Assembly: GCF_963676685.1 (NCBI RefSeq)
Contig: NC_092352.1
Span: 23,393,117-23,457,116, forward strand
Reading direction: 5' to 3'
From: Mytilus edulis
Taxonomy: Eukaryota > Mollusca > Bivalvia > Mytilida > Mytilidae
Length of the DNA stretch: 64,000 nt
Part shown: piece by piece, positions 1-11,997 of the stretch
Layout: each line of letters begins with the position of its first letter
How positions within the stretch are numbered: the stretch's first letter is position 1
Translations under genes and position numbers: made by a program
The notes under the pieces: model-generated
What the model saw: only the letters and a program-made list of their open reading frames with translations
Told to the model about the DNA's origin: nothing
Databases searched by the model: none

Positions 1-2225
1 CAAGCAGTTCCCGATAACGCTAATAAGTTGAGTTAGAGAATTTCACCAGTTACACAGACTTAAAACGGAAAACTTAGAGGGACATTAGCTACGAGAAATT
101 TAAAACAATCAAATTTGTTTTGTTTTGTTTTGGTTCAATCATTAATGAAAGTCAAATAGTAAAATAATACGTCGCTTTTAGCGGCCAGTGTTGTTAAATT
201 TTGTCAAATTGCTAAGAAACATCGCAAATGAATTGGTCACTTGCAAGTGAATAATTCGACCTCATTCAATACGTATTATTGTGTCATTCAAACTTAACCC
301 TTAGCTAGAGATGGTATACACATGAACTAGGGGTGGTTATATATTAAAAGGAAAATATTGTCACCTTGAAAACGAAACAATGGTAAATAATTTGGTTGGC
401 TGATCCGATGCACAAAAGTTCCTTCTTATACAGGTAAACGACGATTAACATATTTTTTTTTTATATTTTTTTAAATCTATAATAAGAAATCAAACAAACC
501 TAGAAAAATTCAAGTCCACGTGTTCACTATCAATTTATAGCTATATTTAATATGTTTATATCGGGTTATCTGACTCTCGGCAGTCTTCGGTAGACATTTC
601 GATGGTTAATTAGATGTCGTTCAGACTAAAATACACGAGCATGCATCGTAAATTGTTTATTTTATTTTTTTCTTCATAATTTTGATCTACTTTTTCGTAT
701 GTTAACAATCAAATATGAAAATTTAAGTCAAATTGGTGAACATGAATTCGACAGCTAAAGCCCCTTTAAGAGGGCAGATACATTATTGCTCCCTCGCATC
801 CGCCTCGCTTGTTGTGTTGCATATGCTGTAGCAAACCCTAGATAGTTTTAAAACTGAACATGACTATAATTTATTGGTGTTCAAATACACACGGTTATTC
901 TGTTGTGCATTCCCAGGTATTTTACACCTGAAAATGAATTCTCATTACAGGTAAAAGTATTATATGCGACGAAAGTTAACGTTTTATAAAAGTATCGATC
1001 TTATATAACATATGATGGATTAATAAATAGTTGCAATAAATGTACATCTGTGTGTTTGGGGAGAAAATGGGGATGACTATATTTTTGCCTGAAAATTTGA
1101 AAAATAATAAAATCATTCCTTTTAAGGAAGTTGTATGAAGATCAATTCAGGTCATTCACTCTGAATGTATCCCCTTTCGAAATATTTCAACACATTATTT
1201 TTTTTGTATTTTATGTTCAATGGTGCATTCAATTTTCACACAAATATGTAATCTAAAATCGTCTTCCTCGTATTTTCAATGGGCCATACTGCTTATGGAT
1301 CGTTTACTTCCTAGAGGTATTTCCTCCCCACTAGCTTACGCCACGCAACAGATCTTATGAATAAACATGATTAAAGATTATGAAATATAAAATTATCTAC
1401 CTGAACTTTTACTGAAGATTGACAAATTTTATTGACGTAGCCAGGGAGATACTACAAATACATTGTAAAGTAAATATGGGTGGGGGCAGTAGCTATTTAT
1501 AAGATTTATCTTGTTCATGAATATTTGGTCATACTTAACATGGGTACATCATAAATATTTAAAATGAAGAGCATTCTTTTAAATCATTGACACCCTTAAT
1601 CCGATGAAAGGCTTTATATATGTAAAAAAAATATTTATACAAAGATTCGGTCATTGACACCTTTAATCCATTTTAATTTATCAGGGACGTCCGTTTGTCT
1701 GTGAGTGTTGTTTAAATGGACAGTCATGTCTGGTCGGAATGGGGACGCTTAATCGAATGTCTCGGGTAAGAAACTCTTGCAACAACTCCATATGGCATAA
1801 CATACCTGGGTACAACTCAAGACCGGTGTAACTTTAATGTCATAACTAGAGGCACGACCACTGCACACTATTTCTTTAGGCGACAAATTGCCAAAACTAT
1901 AGGGATTGGATGAATTCGGAAGAATACTTCCCTGCATCCGGCAGTATATAACCAGTGTTCTAGGCTTATCTGCCTCGACATGTCTATTAAAGAAAGACCT
2001 ATCGTTCTAAATGGCATTGGGAAACAGCAATATACAAAAGATACTGTAAAATTTGCAATCAAATCATCAGGCAGTTTAATACAACCGTATCCTATATGTG
2101 GCCCCTTTAACTGATAACATTAAAGCTTAGTGACTGAATGCATCACACTTACCTAAATAATGCGTTAAACATACCAAAATGATCTTTAATTTTAAAAAGA
2201 CTTTAAATTGTGATCAATATAAACA
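1..2225. other. No recognisable gene (left end of window)
   Basis: AT-rich sequence with scattered short homopolymers. Short open frames exist on both strands (for example 1749-2062 on the minus strand), but none shows a domain, a splice pattern or a codon bias I can support. No repeat seen elsewhere in the window is obvious here. I see nothing to annotate. Confidence 0.5.
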
Positions 2226-2240
2226 CAGGGGTCGACTTAA
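2226..2240 (+). repeat. Left terminal inverted repeat of hAT element
   Basis: CAGGGGTCGACTTAA. It pairs with 6711-6725 at 14 of 15 positions; the single mismatch is at base 12. The first 11 bases are perfect. Confidence 0.9.
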
Positions 2241-2253
2241 GAAAAAAGAAGTT

Positions 2254-2380
2254 ATTGGCCCGAAGGGCCAAAAATTTTTTTGATCAACTGGCCCTCTCAA
2301 AACCTTACTGGCCCGAGAAATGTCGGTCCACGAAGTGGGCCGACGCGGTAGGGGGGGTTTGGGGGGGTTTGCCCCCCCTA
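2254..2380. repeat. Left subterminal TGGCCCG motifs and G-run hairpin
   Basis: Several copies of a TGGCCC(G) core in both orientations lie within 120 bases of the left end, including GGCCCGAAGGGCC, CTGGCCCTC and CTGGCCCGAG. They are followed at 2350-2380 by two direct TAGGGGGGG/TTTGGGGGGG-type blocks and a complementary GCCCCCCCTA, so the strand can fold or form a G-rich structure. It lies just beyond the poly(A) signal of the transposase gene. Confidence 0.7.
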
Positions 2381-2519
2381 GAAAATTTTAATATTATTGG
2401 CACAAAATCCTGCAATCTGAGAGCTTTCAGTGCAATATTTGGAGAGAAATATTGTCTTGAAACATGCCATTTTTATACTGAGAATTGATTGATGATAACT
2501 TTTATTAAGAATAAACACA

Positions 2520-5500
2520 CTAAATTGAAGAAGTTTCAAGCTGTTCACAAAAGTCAGAAAAAGCATTGCACTGGTCAGTCCTTCTGTCATCAATATCTTT
2601 ATATTGCAGCTCATCATCATCATCAGATTCATCAAGATATAAATCATTGTCACTCTCATACGGTTCATTGTCAATCATTTCAATGAGTTTAACAACTCTT
2701 CTGGCTCTATTCATGATTTCTATTTCCATTTCATCTTCAGTCGTCTCAATGGCTGAATTGTCATCAACCACTACATCATTAGCAGGGTTTTCAACGGGGT
2801 TATTTACAGGTTTGATGATATGATTGCTATCATTCCGTGTCTGACTTCTCCTTGGAGTCATACTCCATAAATTTATTGCTGGTACAGGGTCAAATAAAAG
2901 TATGGAGGGTGCCTCCAGCATAATTGTCAGTTGGTCTGATAGGTTTGCATCTGATAGTTTGCTCCGCCAATCACTTTTGGCCATTTTGAGGCGGTTAAAA
3001 CCTCTTTCAGCATCAGCTGAAGATGCAGGTATGGAAAGTATTAAGTCAACTAGACTGAGGAGATTTGAACACTCGCCAGAACACATCTGGTTTAACTCCT
3101 TCCAAGTTGTGCTTCCTGGATCTTTAAACCTGCAATGGATGGTACTAACTTTTAGAATGGAACTAGCATGGATTGACTCACATTAATCAATAAAAGTAGT
3201 TCATATGATGAGAAGGCACAAATCAAAACTCAATTTTTGTTTTTCACTATAAAATTCAATAGGTGTTCTCTATTTTATAGACAACAAAGGGGAGTGTTTT
3301 TGGACCTTGGTTCACCATAAAGTTTGGTTATACCTGGTAGATACTTCCTTACTGTATCTGTTTAAATGAAGTTAACACACAGTAAATAAGAATGTCTTCT
3401 GCAAATAAGCAGTCACATAATGACTTTTTCATTTTGTATGAACATTGAGTTGAATTGTAAAGTGAGTATAATCAATAAAAAGCAGCACAAAGACATATTT
3501 AAAATGATAAAGATAGCTAATAGTGAGTATATCAAAGAAAAAGCAGTGAAGTTAATCTTAGGTTAGATATGATATAAATACATGTGAAAATATGCTATCA
3601 CCAGACTAAAAGCTAAGACTGAAAAGGCATACCTCAATTTTTTCTGAAATAAATCAACATGTATGAATTAATCTGGTATTGAAGCATCAAAACATTTATA
3701 CACTAATAATAACAATACTATACACTGGCGTGACTTTTTTCTTTATTTTATATAAGATTATTGTTTATTATCATTTATTTCATACTTAAGGTGAATAGAA
3801 TTTTTATTGAACCTGTATAGAATCAGAGATTAGCAATAAAAAAATATCTGACCATTATTATTTTTTGACATGTCTAATTATGAATGCAACAGTATGTTTT
3901 AAGTACCTGGTTATTAAATTGTGTTTTAATTTAGTCCATTCCATTTCAATCATCCCAACCTCAACCCCAGCCTCAATCAACCCTGATCTGAAATAGTCCA
4001 CCAATTCAGCTATCTCATGATCCCCATAATCTGAAGTAGAGAATGATTAATAATACATTAGAATTAATTTCAGCATACTCACAAGTTGATGAACAGAAAG
4101 ACAGCTGACTGACAGACAAAGAATTTCAAATTCTTCATATTATTTTTTTCAGCTGTACTTTATATTTAAAAAGAGATCAAAATAAAATTAGAATTATATA
4201 TCATGTATATTGACACACTTGATTTCGGTTTCAACAAGAACAAAAGAGCGACAATATTGGAATAAGACATGTATAAAAGAAGAAATATTTTATACCTTTA
4301 GCCTCGTCTGTGTTTAGAGGAAATTTCAGTAAGTCAATTACACCACAAGTTTTCAATATACCAGGATTTTCTACAAATCGACAATTCAGGGCTGTCAAAA
4401 TGTTGGTAACGAAGATCCTGCGGGCACTTTCAAATGAAGTTAAGTTTCCTAATAGATGATCATGTGCAGTTTCCACAGCCTTCCTCAGATATGGACCATT
4501 ACTGGAAAATATATTAAATAGTTGTATACAGTAAACTTAAACAATAGTATGAAAATATTTTTTGATGGTATGGAATCTGCCAGACAAAAATATTACTAGA
4601 AATACTCAATTCAAATTTATCATTTTAGCCCTATTAAATCAAATATTAAAAATATGTATTAATTTATGCAATGACATTAAAGCAAAATCATCAAACCTGG
4701 TTTTTAACTTTGTGATTTGCTCAACTGCCACTTCTATATTCACCAAGATTCTGGATATGGTTGCAGTTTTTTCCTGAAAAAGTTTACTGACGTCTACCAA
4801 AATTGTTAACACATCCATCAAAAAGTGCAGCATATACCATACAGACTTGGAGTTCACAACTTTTAGGAAAAACTTTGCCTTGTTCCCCTTATCACTGGTG
4901 TATATTTTGTCGTCTGGATTCTGAAGCTGCAATAGGAACAACACAGAATGTTAAATAGATACAGGAAGATGTGGTGTGAGTGCTAATGAGACAACTCTCC
5001 ATCCAATCAATGTTTATAATTTAAAGATGTTTCAAAATTGAAGCAGAAATAACTGTTAATCAAAAAGAAGGGTAATCAAAATTACAAAAATGGGGAAATC
5101 GCAGGTGTGCCAGAAGAGTAATCTGCTTATTGGGTATTCCCTAATTATGCAAAAGGAAGATACATTGTAACAGATCATGACATGAAATAAATACAATTTA
5201 CATGTTCAGGCAATAAGCTTGTACATAAAAAAAAATTATCAAAAGAATTTGAAGTAAAAAAACTACTATAAATACCTGATTCAAATGTTGGGTTATTGCA
5301 TCATAGCCTTTAAGGAAACACTCTATTGCCTTCTTTAGATGTGCCATCCATCTTGTGCCTCCTGTCCTTGTAGGGAGTATCACAGTTTGATTCAGAATTT
5401 TAAATGAATCTTTTAATGCTGCTCTGTTCAGACAGCTGTTTCTATAGAAATAGTAAATATTCAACAAGAATAGTGAAATTTTGTCATATAAATTGATTTT

Positions 5501-6415
5501 CTTCTTGATTGTGTCTTTAAATGCCAACTCAAGTTTGTGTCCAGAACAATGCACTGCTATCAACCATGGTCGCCCAACTGCTTCACGTATTCTTTGCACT
5601 GCCCCAGTTTTCGAGCCAAGCATCACACTTGCTCCATCTGTCCCACATGCAACAATTTTTTTGGCATAGTCGTCATCAATTTTTTTCATTCCCGACATTA
5701 TAACTTTAGAAATACTGTCAGCATCAGCTTTTGGGATGTTTTTCACCAATGAAAAATTTACTTTTATGTCCCCTTTGTGACAATGTCTGATAAATACAAT
5801 TTCAGCTTCTTGGTAAGATGAATCTGTCGATCCATCCGATATTGCCGAGATGAAACGAACATCTTTCATGCCTTCAGCAATCTTTGAAACTTCTGCTTTT
5901 GCAATAAAACTGGCAAACTCTGCAGCTTTTTTATCAGTGCGGTATTGTGATCCTATTTCTAACCCTTTTGATTCATCTAAATCACATAACATTGAATAAT
6001 CGGTATATGGGCGCCCCTTTTTACACAACGCAAATACGTTTCTAAATTTTAACATCAATCGATTTACTGTCAATTGATTGAGGGTTCTCAGGGCTTTGGC
6101 TCCTTCAGAATTTTCTGGGTTTTTCTGGCCATTAAACTTAATGACATTTACTTTGTGGGATTCTGATTTTTCATGCTGGTTGATTGAATCTCTTTTGTAA
6201 TTCTGGCAACCGGTTACGAATGTACCGTGTTTATCATATCGTGCACAAATGGTGCAGGTCATCCCCGTTGGACCATTCTGCAACCATTTATATGTTGCTG
6301 TCCATAAAGGAATAAACTCCCGTTTTCTTTTGGATTTTTCATATTCTTTTCCCTTTTGGTTGCTATCGGTTTCAGCTTTTCTTTTTGGGGGGTAGTTCTT
6401 AAGAAAACGTTCCAT
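2520..6415 (-). CDS. hAT-family transposase (zinc-finger protein 862-like), five exons
   Basis: Exons on the minus strand: 6415-5276, 4926-4697, 4501-4296, 4030-3907 and 3129-2520. Every intron is GT-AG and the phases join exactly, giving 770 codons including the TAG stop (769 residues). Near the N-terminus is a lysine-rich stretch, then a BED/TTF-like zinc finger with C54-x2-C57 and H81-x5-H87. The RNase H-like core shows D194 in AISDGSTDSS, D260 in CGTDGASVML, a CSGH motif at 290-293 and E608 in SSADAERGFN, which fit the hAT catalytic triad and the C-terminal dimerisation region. The C-terminal tail (about 650-769) is acidic with Asp/Glu runs. A minus-strand AATAAA lies at 2506-2501. The family excises and reinserts DNA in the nucleus. 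No stop or frameshift was seen, so the protein may be active. Domesticated relatives exist, but the flanking inverted repeats argue for a mobile copy here. Confidence 0.88.
4965..5020 (+). repeat. Dispersed mussel-type repeat fragment in transposase intron 1
   Basis: GTGTGAGTGCTAATGAGACA followed by ACTCTCCATCC matches a word that also occurs at 9275-9320 and in diverged form at 44646-44685. It lies inside intron 1 (4927-5275) of the hAT transposase. Confidence 0.55.
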
Positions 6416-6600
6416 ATCGTCAATTTAACTGGGGGCTGCCATTGTTCACTCGACAAATCCCGAATAACGAATCTCGCGCGATTCCGAGGAACCTCGGAGT
6501 TGGCGATTTTTACCGAGTAATTTGATTGGCCGGCTATTATTACCAGTCGATTTCAATAATACGGAAGTATGTGCAATCTTCCGCGTGGTAGAAAATGAAA

Positions 6601-6714
6601 GTTGCTGGCCCCAGTGGCCCGAGAATATTGACTGGCCCGTCGGGCCGTTCTTTATTAAGTTTGACTGGCCCGACAGTAAATTTACTAGCCACGGGCCAGC
6701 GGGCCAGCGGTTAC
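6601..6714. repeat. Right subterminal TGGCCCG motifs
   Basis: At least six copies of TGGCCCG or its complement occur in about 110 bases, for example ACTGGCCCGTCGGGCC, GACTGGCCCGACAG and CGGGCCAGCGGGCCAGCGG. They mirror the left end and are probably transposase-binding repeats. Confidence 0.75.
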
Positions 6715-6725
6715 GTCGACCCCTG
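6711..6725 (-). repeat. Right terminal inverted repeat of hAT element
   Basis: TTACGTCGACCCCTG, the complement of the left end. Immediately outside is TAAACA, also present just left of 2226. Confidence 0.9.
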
Positions 6726-6731
6726 TAAACA

Positions 6732-8390
6732 TTATAAATGTCATCGCGATTTATTAAAATGTTTGCGCTATTAAATAGATTTTTATTATACACTCAAGGC
6801 TTACTTATAAAGATATACCCATATTGGAAAATACAAATAATTTAGAAGTGTATTAAATTGTTCAATAATGTCACTGAGGCATAATGTTAATGAACAATTC
6901 GCCATTCAATATAAAAATCGCTTCAGAATGTAATGCTTAAAAATAAATTTTAAGTACGTTAACATTTTTGTACATGTAAATCAGTTAAAATACAAAAAAA
7001 ATACTTATATTTGTAGTCATTCATTATTTCATTTTTTTTTAAATTCCAATATGAAAGCCGCTGTCACTAAATTATAATTTATAGTCTTGTGTCTATTAAT
7101 AACCACAGTGCGATTTGAAAGTAGTACTTCTAGTCTACTGTAAATTCTCATTATAAATATATAATACATATTGCAAAAGTCAGCATTTAGTTACTATAGG
7201 CTTTTTACTATTAAAACAAGATTATACAATAGTTGATCATATCTATATCATTAGTCATTCTAACAGTATTGTTGCATAGGCTGTTATAATGACTAACAAG
7301 TGTTATACATAGCTAATCGCGTATAGGAAAAATATTGTGTATCAACAATTCTACATCCTGGCTAAGAGTTGTTCATTAGTTTTTATAAATACTAATAATG
7401 CTCACCGAAATAAACTTCTTTTCCACAGTTAGGACACTTTCCCATATTTAAAATATTTTCTTTAACCTACTGACGACTTCTTCAAATGGCCTTCTTCCGT
7501 TTATGGATGATGTTTACATATATTATTTTGCACACGGCTCTATAAGGACACCGCCCGGTTTATCATGCCATATCGACTATTTAGTTATTAGTCTTAAATC
7601 ATCTACATATTATAGTGTGATAAGTGTGGGAGTTAAAAACTGCAAGATGATAACATTATCTAATTATGCATTTGCGATTTAACTTTTATTTTTAATAATC
7701 AGAATGTGAAGTAATCTACTCGAACTATTGAAAAGCGCAAAGAGAAGATAACTGATCTTCATCACAGACCTTAACAGTAATTTTAACATAACCGTTCGCT
7801 CAAAAATAGCAAAACTTAAGTTTTTGCAATAGTTGGCTGATTGCAGGATAGACATGCATATGATTCACCACCAAACACCCACATGCCGGAACAAACCACA
7901 TCCCCGAACAAAGGAAACTAAGGGCGGAACTATTGGCAATTTTGAGGATTGAATGTATATGAAGTAGCAGGACTTCCGTTGAAAAAAAGTAACACTCGTG
8001 TTGTTTTAGTGTTGTTTTTTTTCCTTCAAATTTCATGGTTGAAGTTATATTTTATTTGCAGATTAAGTTACAAAAAAAAGAAAAAGTGGAATAGACATAA
8101 CCTTTATTGAAAGTTTAGATTGAAGGGTAACTCATAAAGTGTTTGTGTTTATTCTCCAAACGGCTTTAAAGACACTTTGCAAATACTACCAAGAACTCTT
8201 CTATCATAAAAAATATATCATAAATATTTATACAACGTTTAATATAAATTCGAAAATAATCAAATTTTTATAATTTATAAAAATGCACCCTTCAGATGTT
8301 TATAAATAAGACAAAAGTCAAGATCGGTACCGAGTGTCTTTAGTGCTTTTATCCTTTTTGCCGATCTCATGTGACAAGTCATTTTCAACT
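6732..8390. other. No recognisable gene
   Basis: AT-rich sequence between the hAT element and the first dense repeat block. Only short unsupported open frames are present (for example 7800-8036 on the minus strand). Confidence 0.5.
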
Positions 8391-8394
8391 GATT

Positions 8395-8610
8395 TTTACT
8401 TCACCTGGCCTAAAAGGATCAGTGAGCTGTTCTCTTCACTTGGTGTCCGTCGGCCGTCGTCGTCGTCATCGTTAAATTTTTACATTTTGAACTTCTAGAA
8501 AACCACAGAATGGAAAGAAACCAAACATTGCATGAACATTCTTATCAGTTGCGGACCAAGTGTTGTTATTTGTAGCTGATTCATCATCCAATATGGCCGC
8601 CAGGTGGGGA
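8395..8610 (+). repeat. Dispersed repeat with TTCACCTGGCC start
   Basis: Begins TTCACCTGGCCTAAAAGGA, then GTGAGCTGTTCTCTTCACTT and a CGTCGTCGTC run, ending near CAATATGGCCGCC. The same order, inverted, ends the larger copy at 33750-35035, so this is a shorter member of that family. Confidence 0.65.
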
Positions 8611-8639
8611 TTTTGTTTAACATAGGACCCTATATATGG

Positions 8640-9120
8640 ACAATACATACATTTTCATTTTGCTCAGTTTCTTTTGTTTCCTATTCTGACATCGGTCTCG
8701 GACTTCTTTTAAACTGAGTATTACTGTGCGTATTGCTGTGTGTTTGTTTTCAAGTCTACATTGGCTAGAGGTATAAAGGGGTGGGGTGGGAAGGGGGTTG
8801 AGATGTATTAAAACATGTTTAACCCCCTCAACATTTCAGGAGCCTCTGGTCTTTGGTGGTCTTGTATGATTATTAATTTTAGTTCATTTATATGCTTTGG
8901 AGTTTAGTATGATGTCCATTATCACTGAACTAGTACACATTTTTGTTTAGGGGCCAGCTGAAGCACGCCTCCGGATGCGGGACTTTCTCTCGCTGTGTTG
9001 AAGACCCATTGATGGTCTCCTCGGATTTCAAATGTTTGGTTTTAGTGTTCCTGAAGAAGGTAAATCCAGAAAAGCGCTTCGGACGCATGCAATTATGAAA
9101 CGTGTTGTTTCCCATTTTTT
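8640..9120 (+). repeat. Dispersed repeat, copy 1
   Basis: Contains GCTAGAGGTATAAAGGGG, a TTTAACCCCCTC word, GGGGCCAGCTGAAGCACG and GTTGAAGACCCATTGATGG. A diverged second copy in the same order is at 10380-10745 and an inverted partial copy at 30160-30290. Non-coding. Confidence 0.7.
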
Positions 9121-9157
9121 ACATTTACTGCTTATTCTGTTTTTGGGGATATCGATT

Positions 9158-9600
9158 TGACGTCACTGGTGGCTTTGTACTTGTACATCCCGTCATTGTG
9201 TTATTGTTCTATGATAATGTTTGTATTCTTGCTTTTTATTTTTGTTAATGTGGTGCTTTGTCCATATAGTTATAAGATGTTGTATGAGTGCCAATGAGAC
9301 AATTCTCCATCCAAGTCACAATTTGTAAAAGTAAACCATTATAGGTCAAAGTATTGTCTTTTTGTGTTTCTTTGTTACATATGACGTGGCTGTATTCGTA
9401 TACATCCCGTCATTGTTCTATGATAATTGTTGTATTCTTGTCTTTCTTTTTGGCTGATGTGCATTTTCTGTGTGCCCTTTTGTTTCTTTGATACATATGA
9501 CGTGGCTCTGTACTTATACATCCCGTTATTGTGCTATTGCAAAATTTTGTATTCTTGTCTTTCATTTTTGCTTATGTGATTCGTCCATATGCCTTTATGT
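9158..9600 (+). repeat. Diverged tandem repeat, about 110-bp unit
   Basis: Three successive blocks starting near 9158, 9370 and 9489 each contain GACGT..GGCT, then GTACATCCCGTCATTG or a close variant, a TCTATGATAAT-like word and TGTATTCTTG followed by a CTTTTT-rich stretch. Between the first two sits GAGTGCCAATGAGACAATTC (9279-9298), shared with other sites in the window. Confidence 0.65.
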
Positions 9601-9644
9601 ACTTCTTTGTTAAATATTTGTTTGTTTTTATAATGATTAAGATT

Positions 9645-9965
9645 GTAACACAATATTGACTGCTGTACCCATATTTGGGACATTTTTACCTATTATGTCT
9701 GTTTGTTTTGTTCGCACATCGTTGTTAATATAATGGAGACTGATGCGACTGTCATTAAAGTGAGAGGTTTATCTAGCTATAAAACCAGGTTTAATCCGTC
9801 ATTTTCTATTTAAGAAATATCTATGACTGTACCAAGTCAGGAACATGACAGTTGGTATCCATTCGTTTGATGTGTTTGAGCTTTTGATTTTGACATGTGA
9901 TTAGGGACTTTCCGTTTTGAACTTTCTTCGGAGTTCAGTATTTTTGTGATTTTACTTTTTAGTTT
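9645..9965 (+). repeat. Dispersed repeat (AAACCAGGTTTAATCC family)
   Basis: Contains GAGAGGTTTATCTAGCTATA, then AAACCAGGTTTAATCCG, TGTACCAAGTCAGGAACATG and TTCGGAGTTCAGTATTTTTG. Other copies occur at 11495-11735, 27480-27595, 31326-31465 (inverted), 31505-31805, 31925-32025 (inverted) and 63925-64000. Confidence 0.75.
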
Positions 9966-10379
9966 AACATAGAACACAATTAAGAAATATTTAACCAAGG
10001 CCCATCTCCGGGTGCGGGATTTTCCAAGTCTGGAACTTGTAATTATGGGTAACACTCTATTATATTTGGTTTTTCGTTTATTGTTTTGTACATAAAAGAG
10101 GCCATTGGTTGCTTACTCGTTGGAATTGTTTGGTATTTTTTCAGATCGAGCCTTTTATACTTTACTCAGACAGTACAGATTTTAATCATTTTTGAAGGCA
10201 AAACGATATCCTACAATACTCTTATTTTCTTATTTTAGTTTTACGTATTTTGTTAAATGTCTTGCATTTGATGAAAGATTAAATACTGCCAAAATAGCCT
10301 AATTTCGAAATGTCATTCTATAGATACATGAACAAATGCATTTTTTGCCGAAAAAAGATACAAATATGAGACTGTTGGT

Positions 10380-10745
10380 AAAAATGGTTTTTTGTTCAGA
10401 CTTTAAGTTTACTCCTGTTTCGCTGCGGTTTGTTTATTCCAAATTGCCTAGAGGTATAGGGGGACGGTTGATATTTCTTAACACACGTTTAACCCCACCG
10501 CAAGTTAGAAACTGCTAGCCTTTGTGTGTTTTTTTAATTTGTGGTTCATTTGTATGATTCGAAGTTATGTGTGGCGCCCATTTCGTTGACTTAGTATATA
10601 TAATTGATAAGGGACTAGCCGAAGAGCCCACAGTGCTGGATTTTCTCGCTGCATTGAAGACCTATTGATGGCTTTGGGCTGTATCTGCTCTTTGGTCGGG
10701 TTGTTGTCCTTTTGGCACATTCTCCGTTTCCATTTTCTTTTCTAT
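10380..10745 (+). repeat. Dispersed repeat, copy 2 of the 8640-9120 family
   Basis: Shares GCCTAGAGGTATAGGGGG, GTTTAACCCC, GGGACTAGCCGAAGAG and TTGAAGACCTATTGATGGC with 8640-9120, and continues into CTCTTTGGTCGGGTTGTTGT, the latter also seen inverted at 30190-30210. Confidence 0.7.
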
Positions 10746-11494
10746 CCTATAAAATTTTGCCCAAATCAATAATTTAAATTACCATTTAGGTATATCAACA
10801 GTTCAAAGAACCACACATGTATGATATCATTGAAACCTAAAAAATTTATAAACGAAAAGTAATAAGCTTGTACTATCCAAAGCTTTCACCAATAAATTGA
10901 CGTAATTGTTTAAGGCTTTCAGTTTTCAATGTTTAAACAATTTTATGCATTCAACTCATCTGTTATATAGATATTACCGTTGTCACAGCAAGAAACCTGT
11001 AATAATGATTGAATCTTTTGGAAATGAGTTTGACTGTTCCTCTGGTATCTTTCGGCGCTCTCTTAAGCAGGAAAGTAAAACTATCGCTAATTTTAATGAA
11101 ACCCAAAATGCTACCTCAAAGTATAGAAATCAATATCATAATTTTAATTTCAGTAAGGCTGACTTTGCAGTTTTGTAAATACGCAGCCATGAACACGTTT
11201 AATCTGATGCCTTCTATAGGTTTAGTTTCATATCTTCTCGTAGCTTTGTAAGAATTTTTGGAAGTATTTGATCTGTTGCATCGCATTTTGCAACATTCCA
11301 TACCTTTATCCTTGTCGACCCACATTGCAGTGATTCTTTGCATATTTTCTGGTCCTTTATTTGTTGATAAAACAATATTTTTACTAACAGAATGGTATTT
11401 ATTTCCACTCCTATTTTAGTCGGTTACACTTACATATTTATAAGTCTTATTTATTTGATTTTTTTTTATATGTTTTTCCTTCTTTCATTTTAGC

Positions 11495-11735
11495 TTTCAA
11501 GATTCAATATAGTGGAATTTGATGCGACTGTCATATAATTGAGAGGTTAAGCTAGCTAGAAAATCAGGTTCAATCCACTATTTTCTACATAAGAAAATGC
11601 CTGTATCAAGTTAGGCATATGACAGTTGTTATCCTTACGTTTGGTGTGTTTGAGCTTTTGATTTTGCCATTTGATAAGTGACTTTCTGTTTTGAATTTTC
11701 CTCGGAGTTCAGTATTTTGTGATTTTACTTTTTTC
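11495..11735 (+). repeat. Dispersed repeat (AAACCAGGTTTAATCC family)
   Basis: Second clear copy, diverged: GATGCGACTGTCATATAATT, GAGAGGTTAAGCTAGCTAG, CCTGTATCAAGTTAGGC and CTCGGAGTTCAGTATTTTG appear in the family order. Confidence 0.7.
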
Positions 11736-11764
11736 ACAATAAAGTGCACAGGTAAATAAAGGAA

Positions 11765-11997
11765 AAGGTGATTGTAATCCTGTTTTCATGATCATAGCGG
11801 GAAAACGCAATTATGAGTTTTGAATGCTTCTTTTAGTAAATTCGCAGGGTTGTAAAAGCGTTGACCGTGCGCGCATTTTGATAATTAAGCGCTTCCGCGC
11901 TTCATACAAAATGTACTTCGATCAACGCTATTACACCCGAATGAATTTACAAAAAAGAAGCATTAAATTCTTAAATATGATTACCTGTGTATAATAC
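11765..11997. repeat. Fold-back element (inverted repeat, about 230 bp)
   Basis: Left words GGTGATTGTAATCCTG, AATGCTTCTTTTAGTAAATT and GGTTGTAAAAGCGTTGACCG are mirrored on the right by CGATCAACGCTATTACACCC, GAATTTACAAAAAAGAAGCATT and GATTACCTG in the complementary order. The arms are imperfect and the loop is around 11875-11920. It resembles a MITE; no target duplication was resolved. Confidence 0.6.

Larger units (their letters stand above)
2226..6725 (-). mobile_element. Complete hAT-type DNA transposon (about 4.5 kb)
   Basis: Both ends carry the inverted repeat CAGGGGTCGAC (2226-2236) and its complement (6715-6725); 14 of the first 15 bases pair. The hexamer TAAACA lies directly outside both ends (2220-2225 and 6726-6731) and reads as a 6-bp target-site duplication. 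Inside the ends are several copies of TGGCCCG/CGGGCCA, as expected for transposase-binding subterminal repeats. The element holds one multi-exon transposase gene on the minus strand with intact frame and splice sites. CAGGGG-type ends are typical of hAT elements. Most hAT groups make 8-bp duplications, so the 6-bp size suggests a group such as the one Repbase calls hAT6; that assignment is from memory. Intact ends, duplication and gene suggest recent insertion. Confidence 0.9.

Noticed and set aside
2566-3186. Plus-strand frames with serine runs at 2566-3186
   Set aside because: They are antisense to the last exon of the hAT transposase; the serine runs mirror its acidic tail.
7800-8036. 78-codon minus-strand frame
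   Set aside because: No domain, no splice support and no similarity to anything else in the window.
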